Assembly (NCBI GenBank): GCA_014268975.2
Contig: CP077096.1
Span: 2,641,501 to 2,705,500, forward strand
DNA from: Pseudomonas wayambapalatensis
Lineage (GTDB): Bacteria > Pseudomonadota > Gammaproteobacteria > Pseudomonadales > Pseudomonadaceae
Direction: 5' to 3'
Length of the DNA: 64,000 nucleotides
The notes beneath the pieces are model-generated. The model was not told the DNA's origin and searched no databases. It saw only the letters and a list, made by a program, of their open reading frames with translations. Below are positions 17,909 through 26,331 of this stretch, piece by piece. Every line of letters begins with the position of its first letter. Position 1 is the first letter of the stretch. The position numbers were made by a program, and so were the translations under genes.

Positions 17909-18544
17909 TTACTGGGTGTCCTGTCTTCTCGGCCAGTCTAGCGGGATAAGCGCATCGCCCGAAATCTTGTTCCAACGCTTACGAGTGGCAGCGACATACC
18001 GTGGATCATCACCGAAATACGCATGCTCAATCAGCAACACCTGCAGTCCCTCTTGCGCAGATGTTGTATTGAACAGGAAGTCCAGGTGTTTACGCATGGC
18101 CGAAACTTCCTCGTTTTCTCCGATGTCCGACTCGTCATCGCCACGTTGCGGATAGTAGGGTCGGCTGATCTGGTCGAAAGCGAGGAACCCTGGTACCGGC
18201 GCGTTCACCTTGGCCAGGTACTTCTGAAGCGCGAACGACAAGGCAATGTGGATGGCCAAGTAGTTCTCATCCGAGCCCGCATCCGGGAGTCTCAAAACCG
18301 CACCGGAATTCTGTTCGATGATCGCGATATCAGGTGGTTTTGCGGAAAACTCCAGCTCGGCACCGATACACGGTTGGACAGTGGGCAAATCTGCGAACGC
18401 TTCGGAGAGATACTGAGAAATCTTGCGCTCCGCACGCGATAGTAGGATCTGCTTGGCGTCACTGTCGACAAGGGCTTCCAAGCCCTGGATCTGCTCACGC
18501 AAGACGTCCAAGTCGGGGCCTGGCAACGGCGTCGTAGGGTTCAT
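17909..18544 (-). pseudogene. C-terminal ATPase half of a DUF3732 (ABC-3C/Rad50-like) protein
   Basis: 211 codons from an ATG that overlaps the integrase fragment's stop (ATGA). It contains [20 protein letters not shown], then [16 protein letters not shown], a Walker-B-like strand with the DUF3732 pattern, then [17 protein letters not shown] and the ending DALIPLDWP typical of that family. Full DUF3732 proteins are several hundred residues long, with an N-terminal Walker A and coiled coil, both absent here. DUF3732 proteins are part of ABC three-component systems thought to be anti-mobile-element defences. This is best read as the tail of such a gene, joined by deletion to the integrase at about 18555. 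Whether the short product is made is unknown. Confidence 0.65.
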
Positions 18545-19113
18545 TTCCAGGAACTGATGGTACGCACGCGCTTGGCCAGGGCCAGTGTGCGTGCTCGGCG
18601 CAGGGTAGCGATGATCTCGATGATGTGGTCCAGTTTGATCTCGCTGACGGGAATGTTGCCGATCGTGGGCAGGATGTGATTGTTCAAAGCGCCGCGAAAG
18701 CCCGCGAGGGATTTGCTCACGAGGTCGTGCGACTTGAAGGCCAGCCACTGTTCGGCGACGTAACTGAATGTGCGTTCCTCATTGAGTAGCTGATCGGCGA
18801 TTTTCTTGCGTTTGGCCTTCAGCGGGGCGACGTGATGAGCTACGTTCTGGCGCGCGGCTCGGGCCAAGTCGCGGGCGTCTTTCAAGCCAATGTCGGGATA
18901 ACGGCCGATCGCATACACGTTCTCCTTGCCGTTCAGGCGATACCTCATCCGCCAGTATTTTGCGGCAGGCTTGTTCGACTTCTGTGAGGCCTGAACATGC
19001 AGGTAAAGACCGGGTACCTCGCCGTCGACGTACTTGCCGGGTTCAGCAATGGCACGCAAGAAGGCATCGCTGAGTTTACGCCGCAATGCAGGCGTGGGGA
19101 GGGATGTCGTCAT
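18541..19113 (-). pseudogene. Tyrosine integrase, N-terminal half only (P4 type)
   Basis: 190 codons from the ATG of MTTSLPTPA. It matches the arm-binding (DUF4102-like) and core-binding parts of P4-type island integrases: KYWRMRYRLNGKENVYAIGRYPDIGLKDAR and [18 protein letters not shown]. It stops after RVRTISSWK, before any of the catalytic R...H-x-x-R...Y domain, which would need about 200 more residues. The natural frame ends near 18555, where the DUF3732 tail begins, so one deletion probably removed the rest of both genes. It marks the left-over end of a genomic island. Confidence 0.8.
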
Positions 19114-19117
19114 GTGC

Positions 19118-19148
19118 GGGTACTTTTTTCGAAATGGAAAAAGTACCC
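19118..19148. repeat. Inverted repeat just upstream of the integrase start
   Basis: Perfect 11-bp arms, GGGTACTTTTT (19118-19128) and AAAAAGTACCC (19138-19148), nine bases apart. Immediately before an integrase this could be an integrase/excisionase arm site, a repressor operator or a hairpin. None can be decided here. Confidence 0.5.
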
Positions 19149-19263
19149 AAAAATATACCCGCAAGCGCATTGGAAATGAGCGGAATAGGACGGACGACTT
19201 TGGACGAAGTATCAGCCTAATGCACTGATTCTATTGGTATTTATGGAACTTGATGGAAGTGAG

Positions 19264-20178
19264 TCACAAGCTATCGGGATCCCCAAAAAACATCTGTATC
19301 CGCGACCGCAACCACCGCTCTGCCGGGTCGTTGTCCTGCGCCCCGCGCCAGGCCATGTGCAGTTCAAAGGTACGCACATCCAATGGCAGGTCTTCGGCGC
19401 GCAGGCCGCCGGCGGCGGTGAGGGTTTCCGCTGCATAGTCCGGTACCGTGGCGATGATGTCGGTGCCGGCGAGCAGGGTGCCGAGGCCGTTGAACTGCGG
19501 TACGGCCAGCACCACATGACGCTTGCGACCGATTTCCTCGAGGGTTTCGTCGATGAAGCCGGATAGGTCGCCGGCGAACGAGACCAGCGCATGCGGACGG
19601 GCGCAGAAATCGTCGAGGGTGATATTGCCCGGTACGCTGTCGGCGCGCAGCAGTTTCGGCTTGCTGCGCCGCAGTACCTTGCGCTTGGCGTTGGCCGGAA
19701 GGTCAGCGGTATAGCTCACACCCACCGAAATCTCCCCGGAGGCGAGCAGGGTCGGCATCAGCAAATAGTTGACCCGCCGTACCACCAGGACGATGCCCGG
19801 TGCTTCGGCGCGGATGCGCTTGAGCAACTGCGGCAGCAAGGCGAACTCGGCGTCGTCCGACAGACCGATGCGAAATACCGAGGTGCTGGTGGCTGGGTCG
19901 AAGTCAGCGGCGCGGCTGACTGCGGTTGAGATCGAATCCAGGGCCGGGGAGAGCAGGGCGAAGATCTCGTGGGCGCGAGCCGAGGGCTCCATGCTTCGCC
20001 CGGTACGAACGAACAGTGGGTCGTCGAACAGGTTGCGCAGGCGTGACAGTGCCGCACTGATCGCCGGCTGGCCGAGAAACAGCTTTTCGGCTGCACGGGT
20101 TACGCTGCGCTCATGCATGAGCGTCTCGAACACGATCAGCAGGTTGAGGTCTACGCGGCGCAGGTCGTTACGATTCAT
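19264..20178 (-). CDS. LysR-family transcriptional regulator
   Basis: 304 residues. The N-terminal winged helix-turn-helix (about residues 9-66, with SVTRAAEKLFLGQPAISAAL) is followed by a substrate-binding LysR domain of NodD/SyrM-like layout (FRIGLSDDAEFALLPQLL). It reads away from the oxidoreductase gene at 20388 across about 210 bases, the usual arrangement for a LysR protein controlling a divergent target. The effector is unknown. Confidence 0.88.
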   Translation of the reverse strand: MNRNDLRRVDLNLLIVFETLMHERSVTRAAEKLFLGQPAISAALSRLRNLFDDPLFVRTGRSMEPSARAHEIFALLSPALDSISTAVSRAADFDPATSTSVFRIGLSDDAEFALLPQLLKRIRAEAPGIVLVVRRVNYLLMPTLLASGEISVGVSYTADLPANAKRKVLRRSKPKLLRADSVPGNITLDDFCARPHALVSFAGDLSGFIDETLEEIGRKRHVVLAVPQFNGLGTLLAGTDIIATVPDYAAETLTAAGGLRAEDLPLDVRTFELHMAWRGAQDNDPAERWLRSRIQMFFGDPDSL

Positions 20179-20387
20179 CGGTGCGTTTCGCCTTGCTCAG
20201 GTGGGTCGGGGTGAATATTAAGGCCAAAGGCTGTTACCCTGCACGGGTTTACGGGGGCCAATGCAGCGATTTGCCCGTAGCCCAATCAATGACAGGCATG
20301 TCGACTATTAACGGCCACTGATGGTCTAACGTGCAAAGCCCGGATAAAGTCCGTGGTAATACGAGGTTCACAAAGGCGAGGTATGCG

Positions 20388-21410
20388 ATGTCCCGCATGA
20401 TCCGTTTCCACAAGTTCGGCCCGGCCGACGTGCTCCGTTGCGAGGAGCAGGCCGAACCGTCTCCCGCAGCGGGCGAAGTGCAGGTGCGCGTCGAGGCCAT
20501 CGGCCTGAGCTGGTATGACGTGCTCTGGCGCCAGAACCTGGCACCATCGCAGGCACGCCTGCCGGCAGGGATCGGCCATGAAATGGCCGGGGTGGTCACG
20601 CAGGTCGGGGAGGGTGTCGACGATATCGTCGTGGGCGACCGTGTCGCCAGTTTCCCGGCGACCAGCCCCAATGAGCATCCGGTCTATGGTGATGTGATCG
20701 TGCTCCCTCGCACGGCCATTACCCGTTATCCCGACCACCTCACTCCGGTCGAGGCCAGTGTGCATTACACACCGCTGCTGATCGCCTACTTCGCTTACGT
20801 CGACCTGGCGCGGGCCAAGGCGGGACAGACGGCACTGGTCACCGATGCCAGCCATTGCGCAGGCCCTGCCTTCGTGCAGTTGGGCAAGGCCTTGGGTTTG
20901 AAGGTGTTCGCCGCCACCAAGGAGCCGGAGCAGCGTGAGTACCTGCTGAGCCTGGGGGCTGACAAGGTGATCGTCACCGAGGAGCAGGACCTGCTGATGC
21001 AGATCGGCAAATATACCGATGGCCGCGGCGTGGACATGGTTCTGGATGGCATGGGTGGGCCGCAGATGTCGCTCCTCGGCGATGTCCTTGCGCCTCGCGG
21101 CAGCCTGGTGCTGTATGGCCTGCAGGGGGGCAACCAGACGCCATTCCCGGCGTGTGCGGCGTTCCAGAAGAACATCCAGTTCTACGTTCACTGTATTGGC
21201 AACTTCACCGGCAAGCCGGAGTTGGGTATTGCCCAGGACCAGGTCGCCCTGCAGCGGGCGTTGCGAGACATTAACCAGTTCACCGCCGACAAGCTGCTGA
21301 CGCCGCAGATCATCAAGGTCTACCCGTTCGAGCAGGTTGTCGAGGCTCATCGCCTGATGGATGAATGCCCCTGTGGCGGGCGGATCGTGCTGGACATGGG
21401 AACTGCGTGA
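20388..21410 (+). CDS. MDR-superfamily NAD(P)H:quinone oxidoreductase / zinc-type alcohol dehydrogenase-like protein
   Basis: 340 residues of the medium-chain dehydrogenase/reductase superfamily. It has the GroES-like N-terminal half with GIGHEMAGVVTQVGEGVDD and the Rossmann half near KAGQTALVTDASHCAGPAFVQLGKALG, where the usual AxGGVG dinucleotide loop is altered to DASHCAGP. Structural-zinc cysteines are absent, as in quinone oxidoreductases. The ATG in AGGTATGCGATG was chosen over an upstream codon. Probably controlled by the divergent LysR. Substrate unknown. Confidence 0.85.
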   Translation: MSRMIRFHKFGPADVLRCEEQAEPSPAAGEVQVRVEAIGLSWYDVLWRQNLAPSQARLPAGIGHEMAGVVTQVGEGVDDIVVGDRVASFPATSPNEHPVYGDVIVLPRTAITRYPDHLTPVEASVHYTPLLIAYFAYVDLARAKAGQTALVTDASHCAGPAFVQLGKALGLKVFAATKEPEQREYLLSLGADKVIVTEEQDLLMQIGKYTDGRGVDMVLDGMGGPQMSLLGDVLAPRGSLVLYGLQGGNQTPFPACAAFQKNIQFYVHCIGNFTGKPELGIAQDQVALQRALRDINQFTADKLLTPQIIKVYPFEQVVEAHRLMDECPCGGRIVLDMGTA

Positions 21411-21432
21411 TTGCAGCACATCGAGTTGCATG

Positions 21433-21460
21433 AAAAACCGGGCCTAGGCCCGGTTTTTTT
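21433..21460 (+). terminator. Intrinsic terminator after the oxidoreductase
   Basis: AAAAACCGGGCCTAGGCCCGGTTTTTTT: a self-complementary stem with a seven-T tail, 22 bases after the stop. It can act on both strands. Confidence 0.9.
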
Positions 21461-21886
21461 CTGATATTTCCTACAAAAATTTAATTAAGGTCCGACGCAA
21501 TTAAGGCTGTCGCGTTAATGCTGTTTGCTTGTCATTTCTGATCAGGATTCCATACTTGGGTTTTCTTTTGTTGTATGTAGATCAATACCGCTCTCCTGAA
21601 TGGTTTTTTTACCTGGATCTGTATCTTTTATTCAGTCGACAACCCTCGATAATGGCTCTGTGATACTTGACGTGGCTCGGCTGAATGAAGCGTGTTGGCG
21701 CTGCTGATGCGGCCCAGGGCGCCTGCAGGGGCATTGCAAATGCCTCTGCATTGAGTGAGTGCCGGCCTACTGTTGCCTGGAAATTTCCTAATAACTTGTG
21801 GGAAATATCTTGGAAGTGAATCGCGACCTGTTTCTCACGTCGGTGAATGCCGGCTTTCTTTGCGCTCAAGGAATGGAGTGGACCAT
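21461..21886. other. AT-rich upstream region of the unknown gene at 21887
   Basis: About 425 bases, clearly richer in A/T than the surroundings, with no believable gene. Two copies of AATTAAGG (21483-21490 and 21499-21506), 16 bases apart, may be a regulator site. The promoter of the following two-gene unit must lie here. Confidence 0.5.
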
Positions 21887-23236
21887 ATGAGCAATATCCA
21901 TGAGCAGGCCATGCACTACATATATCAGCAAGTACTGGATCGTCTGCTGGAACATATGTCCCAGGCGCAACGGGCCTGCGTTCAATTGCTGATTCAGCGC
22001 CTGCTGGTGGCGGCAGGTGGCGTGGAGTACATCGGGGACTTTCGTGTGTTGGTGATACACGGGCATGACCGATGCAACACTCGCCTGCTGGCGTTTCTGC
22101 GTGCTGCGCAACTGAGCATCGCGCTACGCGCGCCCCACACGTTTCGCCTGCAAGTGGTGGTCGCTTGCCAGCCCGCACCGGGAGCAGAGGTGCTTGGCGG
22201 TCTGGAGAGCACCTTCAGTGCGCTGTTCCTGCAGGATGACCCCCGTGTGGAGTTACTGCTGGCTGGCGGCCAACAACTGCAGCCTTTCAGCCGCCACGCC
22301 GCGTCGGCTGCCAGCACATCGTACGAGCGCGAAGCGCTGCTGATGTTCGGTCACCTTTCTGCTGGGCGAGCAGAATCCTTGCTAGGCAGTCGTCTGCACC
22401 TTGAACTGGCCGAAACGCTGCGCCGCATCCTGTCCCAGGGGGCGATGCCCAGCGCGTTTGTCACGGCGATCCCTGTGCGGCAGCGGCGACGTTACCTGGC
22501 CTGGAGTCGTACCGTCATGCGTCTGACCGGCGAGCGCGGAAGCCATGCCATACACCAGTGCGCCGCAGTGTTGTGCGAAACGCTGGGGCGCCTGCGAGCA
22601 CTGGCTGCCAGGCCTACGGAGCACGTCGAGGCGAGAGCCCCGTCATGCCAGGGCCAGACGCCCCTGCGGGTGATCGCGGTCGATGACCTGATCAATGATT
22701 CCCGAGGGGAGGACGCGCTGTTTCACATGCTGGGTATCGAGATGCCTGCGTCAGCGCGCGAAGAGCCGCTGGCTGCGTTTTTCGACCCTGCGTACCTGAC
22801 TCACCTGCAGCGACTGCGCGATCAATGTCTGCTGGGCAGGCGCGACGCCGTCCGGTCGGGGAAGGGCACGGGCAGGCATCTGTTTCAGGAGGCCTATGCT
22901 ATCGACGATAGCCAGCTGATGTGCCTGTTGTACGCCCCGTTCGCCGAGCAGGGCCGTGGCTTGTTGGCGTTCCTGCAGCGCTGCCATCCGGCGATGCGCG
23001 TTGCACTGGCCTATCTGCACCGTGCCCTGCAGGGGCAGCCGTGTCCGGAAGCGGTCGTCCATTGGCTGATCAGTACCAGTGGATTGAGCCTGGCGCAGTT
23101 GCGCGTCATCTATTCGGGGGGGCTGCCGCATACGGCATCCCGGCTGGTCGCGAAGCTGACACGGCGTGACGTTCGGCTGCGGCTGCTGGCGCACCCCTTG
23201 CCTTGTGCCGAAGCGATGGCGAAGGTCGCCAGTTGA
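21887..23236 (+). CDS. Protein of unknown function, coupled to a MocR-like regulator
   Basis: 449 residues from the ATG behind GGAGTG. I recognise no domain. It is soluble and helix-rich, without signal peptide or membrane segments. Features seen: an N-terminal helical stretch (IHEQAMHYIYQQVLDRLLEHM), a strand/turn-like segment FRVLVIHGHDRCNTRLLAFLR, and a C-terminal region GRRDAVRSGKGTGRHLFQEAY followed by LCLLYAPFAEQGRGL-like text. Its stop overlaps the start of the next gene (TGATG), so the two are made together and may work together. Confidence 0.7.
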   Translation: MSNIHEQAMHYIYQQVLDRLLEHMSQAQRACVQLLIQRLLVAAGGVEYIGDFRVLVIHGHDRCNTRLLAFLRAAQLSIALRAPHTFRLQVVVACQPAPGAEVLGGLESTFSALFLQDDPRVELLLAGGQQLQPFSRHAASAASTSYEREALLMFGHLSAGRAESLLGSRLHLELAETLRRILSQGAMPSAFVTAIPVRQRRRYLAWSRTVMRLTGERGSHAIHQCAAVLCETLGRLRALAARPTEHVEARAPSCQGQTPLRVIAVDDLINDSRGEDALFHMLGIEMPASAREEPLAAFFDPAYLTHLQRLRDQCLLGRRDAVRSGKGTGRHLFQEAYAIDDSQLMCLLYAPFAEQGRGLLAFLQRCHPAMRVALAYLHRALQGQPCPEAVVHWLISTSGLSLAQLRVIYSGGLPHTASRLVAKLTRRDVRLRLLAHPLPCAEAMAKVAS

Positions 23237-24600
23237 TGGGGCGTTCCGTGCGGCGCGAGTTCGCCTATCAGACGGTCTATCGCTACCTCGAAACGCTGAT
23301 CAGCCATGCCCGCGAGGGAGGGGATCCGCGCTTGCCGTCGCTGCGCGACCTGGCCCGGCGCATGCGGGTTTCCCTGGCCACGGTGCAGTATGCCTACAGC
23401 CTGTTGGAGCGCGAGGGGCGGGTACATTCGGTGCCCAAGTCCGGATATTTTGCGCAGGTGCCGGTCAATGAGCCCGCCAGTGCGCCGAGGGCGAGTACCG
23501 GCCAGTGCGCACCGTTCATTCTCCCGCCATTCTCATGTGGGGCGCTCGAGCCGCTGTTGCTGGCGCATGAGCGGCGTCTGGCGCGACAGTCTGCGCTGAC
23601 GCAGACCGGCAGCGCGCTGCTGCGCAATGCGCTGGCCGCCCGCCATACCCGTTCTTCCAGGCAGTTCTGGCGAGCTGAGGACGTGCATCTGGCGACGGAT
23701 GTCCAGGCGTTACTGCAGACATTGCTGCTTGCGCTGGACTTGCAAGGAGGCACGGTACTGGTGGCGACGCCCTGTTGCTGGCAACAGTTGCAGGTCTTGC
23801 AACAGCTGGGGATGCGCGTTGTCGAGTGGCCGCTCGATACCCAGGGTGGTTTGGACCTGGATACCTTGGCACAGCTGTTCAAGCGCGAGACCGTACGCCT
23901 GCTGTTGATGCCGTCATGCCTGGCGACCCCTCCGGGACGCCTGGTGTCGCTGGATGAGCAGCGTGAAGTGGCGCGTCTGCTGGCGGGATATCCGACGTGG
24001 CTGCTGGAAAACGACCTGGACAGCGACCAGTGTTTCGTTGCGCCACCTGCGACGCGCCTGCGCGACTGGGTCGATCCGCACTGGCTGCTGGTGTTGGGTT
24101 CGCTGGAAGGCATGATCGGCGCCGAAGCGCCCTACGCCTATGTACTGAGTCGGCACCCGGCAGTGTGCGAGGCTTTTGTGCGACGCAGTTTCGTGCTACC
24201 CCCGCGGCGTCAACAGGCGGTGGCCTGTCTGCTGAGCCGAGGCGATGTGGACAGTCATCTGCAGCAGATGCGCGACCGTCTGCAAATGCGCATGGCGATT
24301 CTATGCCATGCCGTCGAGCAGCATCTGGGCAGTCTGTTGGCGTTCAGCGAACCTGAAGGCGGGCGTGTCCTGTGGTGTCGCCTGGGCTTGGCAGTGGATG
24401 TGCGTCAGTTGGTGGAAGCCCTGAACGCTTCGGCGCTGCTGGCGGCACCTGGAAATCTGTTCAGCCTGCGAGACGGCTATGACCACCACCTGCTGCTGGC
24501 CTGGCAGGGGGACGATGCCGGCGAGCTGGAGCAGGCACTCGAAGCGCTCGGAAAAAGGCTGCAGTGCTTGCGTAGCAACGCACAAGACAGGTCGAACTGA
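23236..24600 (+). CDS. MocR-type (GntR-aminotransferase) regulator lacking the PLP lysine
   Basis: 454 residues. The N-terminal GntR winged helix is clear (TVYRYLETLISHAREGGDPRLPSLRDLARRMRVSLATVQYAY, about 11-52). The rest follows the fold-type I aminotransferase layout of MocR proteins, including MPSCLATPPGRLVSLDEQREVA and WLLENDLDSD. Where family members have G-[ST]-[FL]-S-K with the Lys that binds pyridoxal phosphate, this one reads GSLEG at 288-292, so Gly292 replaces Lys. The Asp-Tyr pair before it is also changed (NDLD for DDYD). It probably binds DNA without PLP. ATG overlaps the preceding TGA. Confidence 0.82.
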   Translation: MGRSVRREFAYQTVYRYLETLISHAREGGDPRLPSLRDLARRMRVSLATVQYAYSLLEREGRVHSVPKSGYFAQVPVNEPASAPRASTGQCAPFILPPFSCGALEPLLLAHERRLARQSALTQTGSALLRNALAARHTRSSRQFWRAEDVHLATDVQALLQTLLLALDLQGGTVLVATPCCWQQLQVLQQLGMRVVEWPLDTQGGLDLDTLAQLFKRETVRLLLMPSCLATPPGRLVSLDEQREVARLLAGYPTWLLENDLDSDQCFVAPPATRLRDWVDPHWLLVLGSLEGMIGAEAPYAYVLSRHPAVCEAFVRRSFVLPPRRQQAVACLLSRGDVDSHLQQMRDRLQMRMAILCHAVEQHLGSLLAFSEPEGGRVLWCRLGLAVDVRQLVEALNASALLAAPGNLFSLRDGYDHHLLLAWQGDDAGELEQALEALGKRLQCLRSNAQDRSN

Positions 24601-24678
24601 CCGTCGATCCGGCGCGCTTGCCAGGTTGCCTCGTCTGTATGTATAACCAGTATTCATGTTTGCCTGCGACGCCATGCC

Positions 24679-26331
24679 GTGATTGCCCATTCCGTCGAAG
24701 ATCCGCTCTATTACCTGCACAACTTCCGCCAGGTGCTGAGGTGGGTCGAACACCGATACGCCGATATCCTTGACCCGCACGAACAAGACTTTCTCCGAGT
24801 CTTCAGCGGGCTGGCCCAGCCGACGCAGGCACTGTTGGTGCGCATGGTCATGCGCAAGGGCGAGCTGTTTCGCGGCGACCGGCTTGAATATGCCGAGATC
24901 GGCGACACGGGCGCAGCTTTGCAGCCTTTGCTCACGCTGGGCTGGGTCTGCGCGAGGCCGATACTGGGCCTGGAGCAGTTGTTCGCCTTGTTGCGCCGGG
25001 ACGAACTGCTTACCTGCTTTGCCGATCAACTGGCCCATCCTCGCGTGACCAAGACCCAGTTGCTGGCTGCGCTGCGGCCATTGGACCTGCCAGACAGACC
25101 ACTGTCTGCCTGGTTCGAGCAGGCGCCGGTGCAGATCCTGCAGTGGCGCTTGCAACCCCTGTGCGACCGCCTGCGCCTGTTGTTCTTTGGCAATCTTTAT
25201 CAGGATTGGTCGGAGTTCGTGCTGGCCGATCTGGGCGTGCTGCGCTATGAGCAGGTGAGCTTCAGTGCGGATTCGCGCGCCTTGCGCCAGCGCGAGGAGG
25301 TCGATCTGGCGATGGCCTTGCATGCTTGCGCCGAGCGGCTGGAGCAGGGAGAGGCGCCAAGTACGTTGCTGCAGGCGTTGGAGCGGGCCAACAGCAGCAA
25401 TCCCTGGTTGGCCAGGCGCCGCGCACGTCTGCTGTTTGCAATTGGCCAGCGCTGCGAGCGGCTTGGGCAATGGGATCTGGCCCTGAGTGTCTACGATGGG
25501 CTCGACCACCCCGAGGCGCGCATTCGCCAGGTGCGTGTGCTCGAGCGCAGCGAGCAGTGGCAAAGGGCGCAGGCACTGGCGTCACACATGGCCCAGACCA
25601 CGGCCAATCCCCTCGAGGCCCAGGCGTTGGCGCGTATGCTGCCGCGCCTTGCACGCAAACTCGGAGGGCCGCCTCGACGCCGCGCGTCTGCTGCCGTGCA
25701 GACACTCATCGAACTGGCGTTGCCCGTGGAAATGTCCGCAGTGGGCGTGGAGGAAGCGGTGCGCCTGCACCTGGCGCACGCCGACGGCGAGGTCCATTAC
25801 GTCGAGAACACCTTGTTCAACAGCCTGTTCGGCCTCTTGTGCTGGGAGGCGATTTTCGCGCCGCTGCCCGGCGCGTTCTTTCACCCTTACCAGGCGGCGC
25901 CCCAGGATCTGCACGACAGTGATTTCTCGGTGCGCCGCGCCGCCTTGTTCGAGGCCTGCCTGGGGCGGCTCGACGATGGCAGCTACCGACAGGCGATACG
26001 CACCTGTTTTGCCAACAAGCATGGGCTGCAGTCACCGTTCGTGTTCTGGCAGGTACTGAACGAGGCGCTGCTCGAGCAGGCCCTGGCCTGCATTCCTGCC
26101 GAGCATCTGAAGCAGTGTTTCCGGCGCCTGCTGCAGGATATTCGCAACAACCGCGCAGGTATGCCCGACCTCATCCAGTTCTGGCCGGGGCAGGGGCGCT
26201 ACCGCATGATCGAGGTCAAGGGGCCGGGTGACCGCCTGCAGGATAACCAGTTGCGCTGGCTGGACTTCTGCCGTGAGCACGGCATGCCGGTCGCGGTATG
26301 CCATGTGCGCTGGTGCGAGGCCGCGTCGTGA
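24679..26331 (+). CDS. FAN1-type structure-specific nuclease with C-terminal VRR-NUC domain
   Basis: 550 residues, starting at a GTG since the frame has no nearby ATG. The N-terminal part matches bacterial FAN1: an SAP-like region, then QVSFSADSRALRQREEVDLAMAL. A helical TPR-like middle follows, then a C-terminal VRR-NUC domain. The PD-(D/E)xK residues are Asp497 in AGMPDLIQFW, and Glu512 and Lys514 in MIEVKG. FAN1 cuts branched DNA and helps unhook interstrand crosslinks. The stop overlaps the next start (GTGA), tying it to the helicase. Confidence 0.87.
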   Translation: MIAHSVEDPLYYLHNFRQVLRWVEHRYADILDPHEQDFLRVFSGLAQPTQALLVRMVMRKGELFRGDRLEYAEIGDTGAALQPLLTLGWVCARPILGLEQLFALLRRDELLTCFADQLAHPRVTKTQLLAALRPLDLPDRPLSAWFEQAPVQILQWRLQPLCDRLRLLFFGNLYQDWSEFVLADLGVLRYEQVSFSADSRALRQREEVDLAMALHACAERLEQGEAPSTLLQALERANSSNPWLARRRARLLFAIGQRCERLGQWDLALSVYDGLDHPEARIRQVRVLERSEQWQRAQALASHMAQTTANPLEAQALARMLPRLARKLGGPPRRRASAAVQTLIELALPVEMSAVGVEEAVRLHLAHADGEVHYVENTLFNSLFGLLCWEAIFAPLPGAFFHPYQAAPQDLHDSDFSVRRAALFEACLGRLDDGSYRQAIRTCFANKHGLQSPFVFWQVLNEALLEQALACIPAEHLKQCFRRLLQDIRNNRAGMPDLIQFWPGQGRYRMIEVKGPGDRLQDNQLRWLDFCREHGMPVAVCHVRWCEAAS

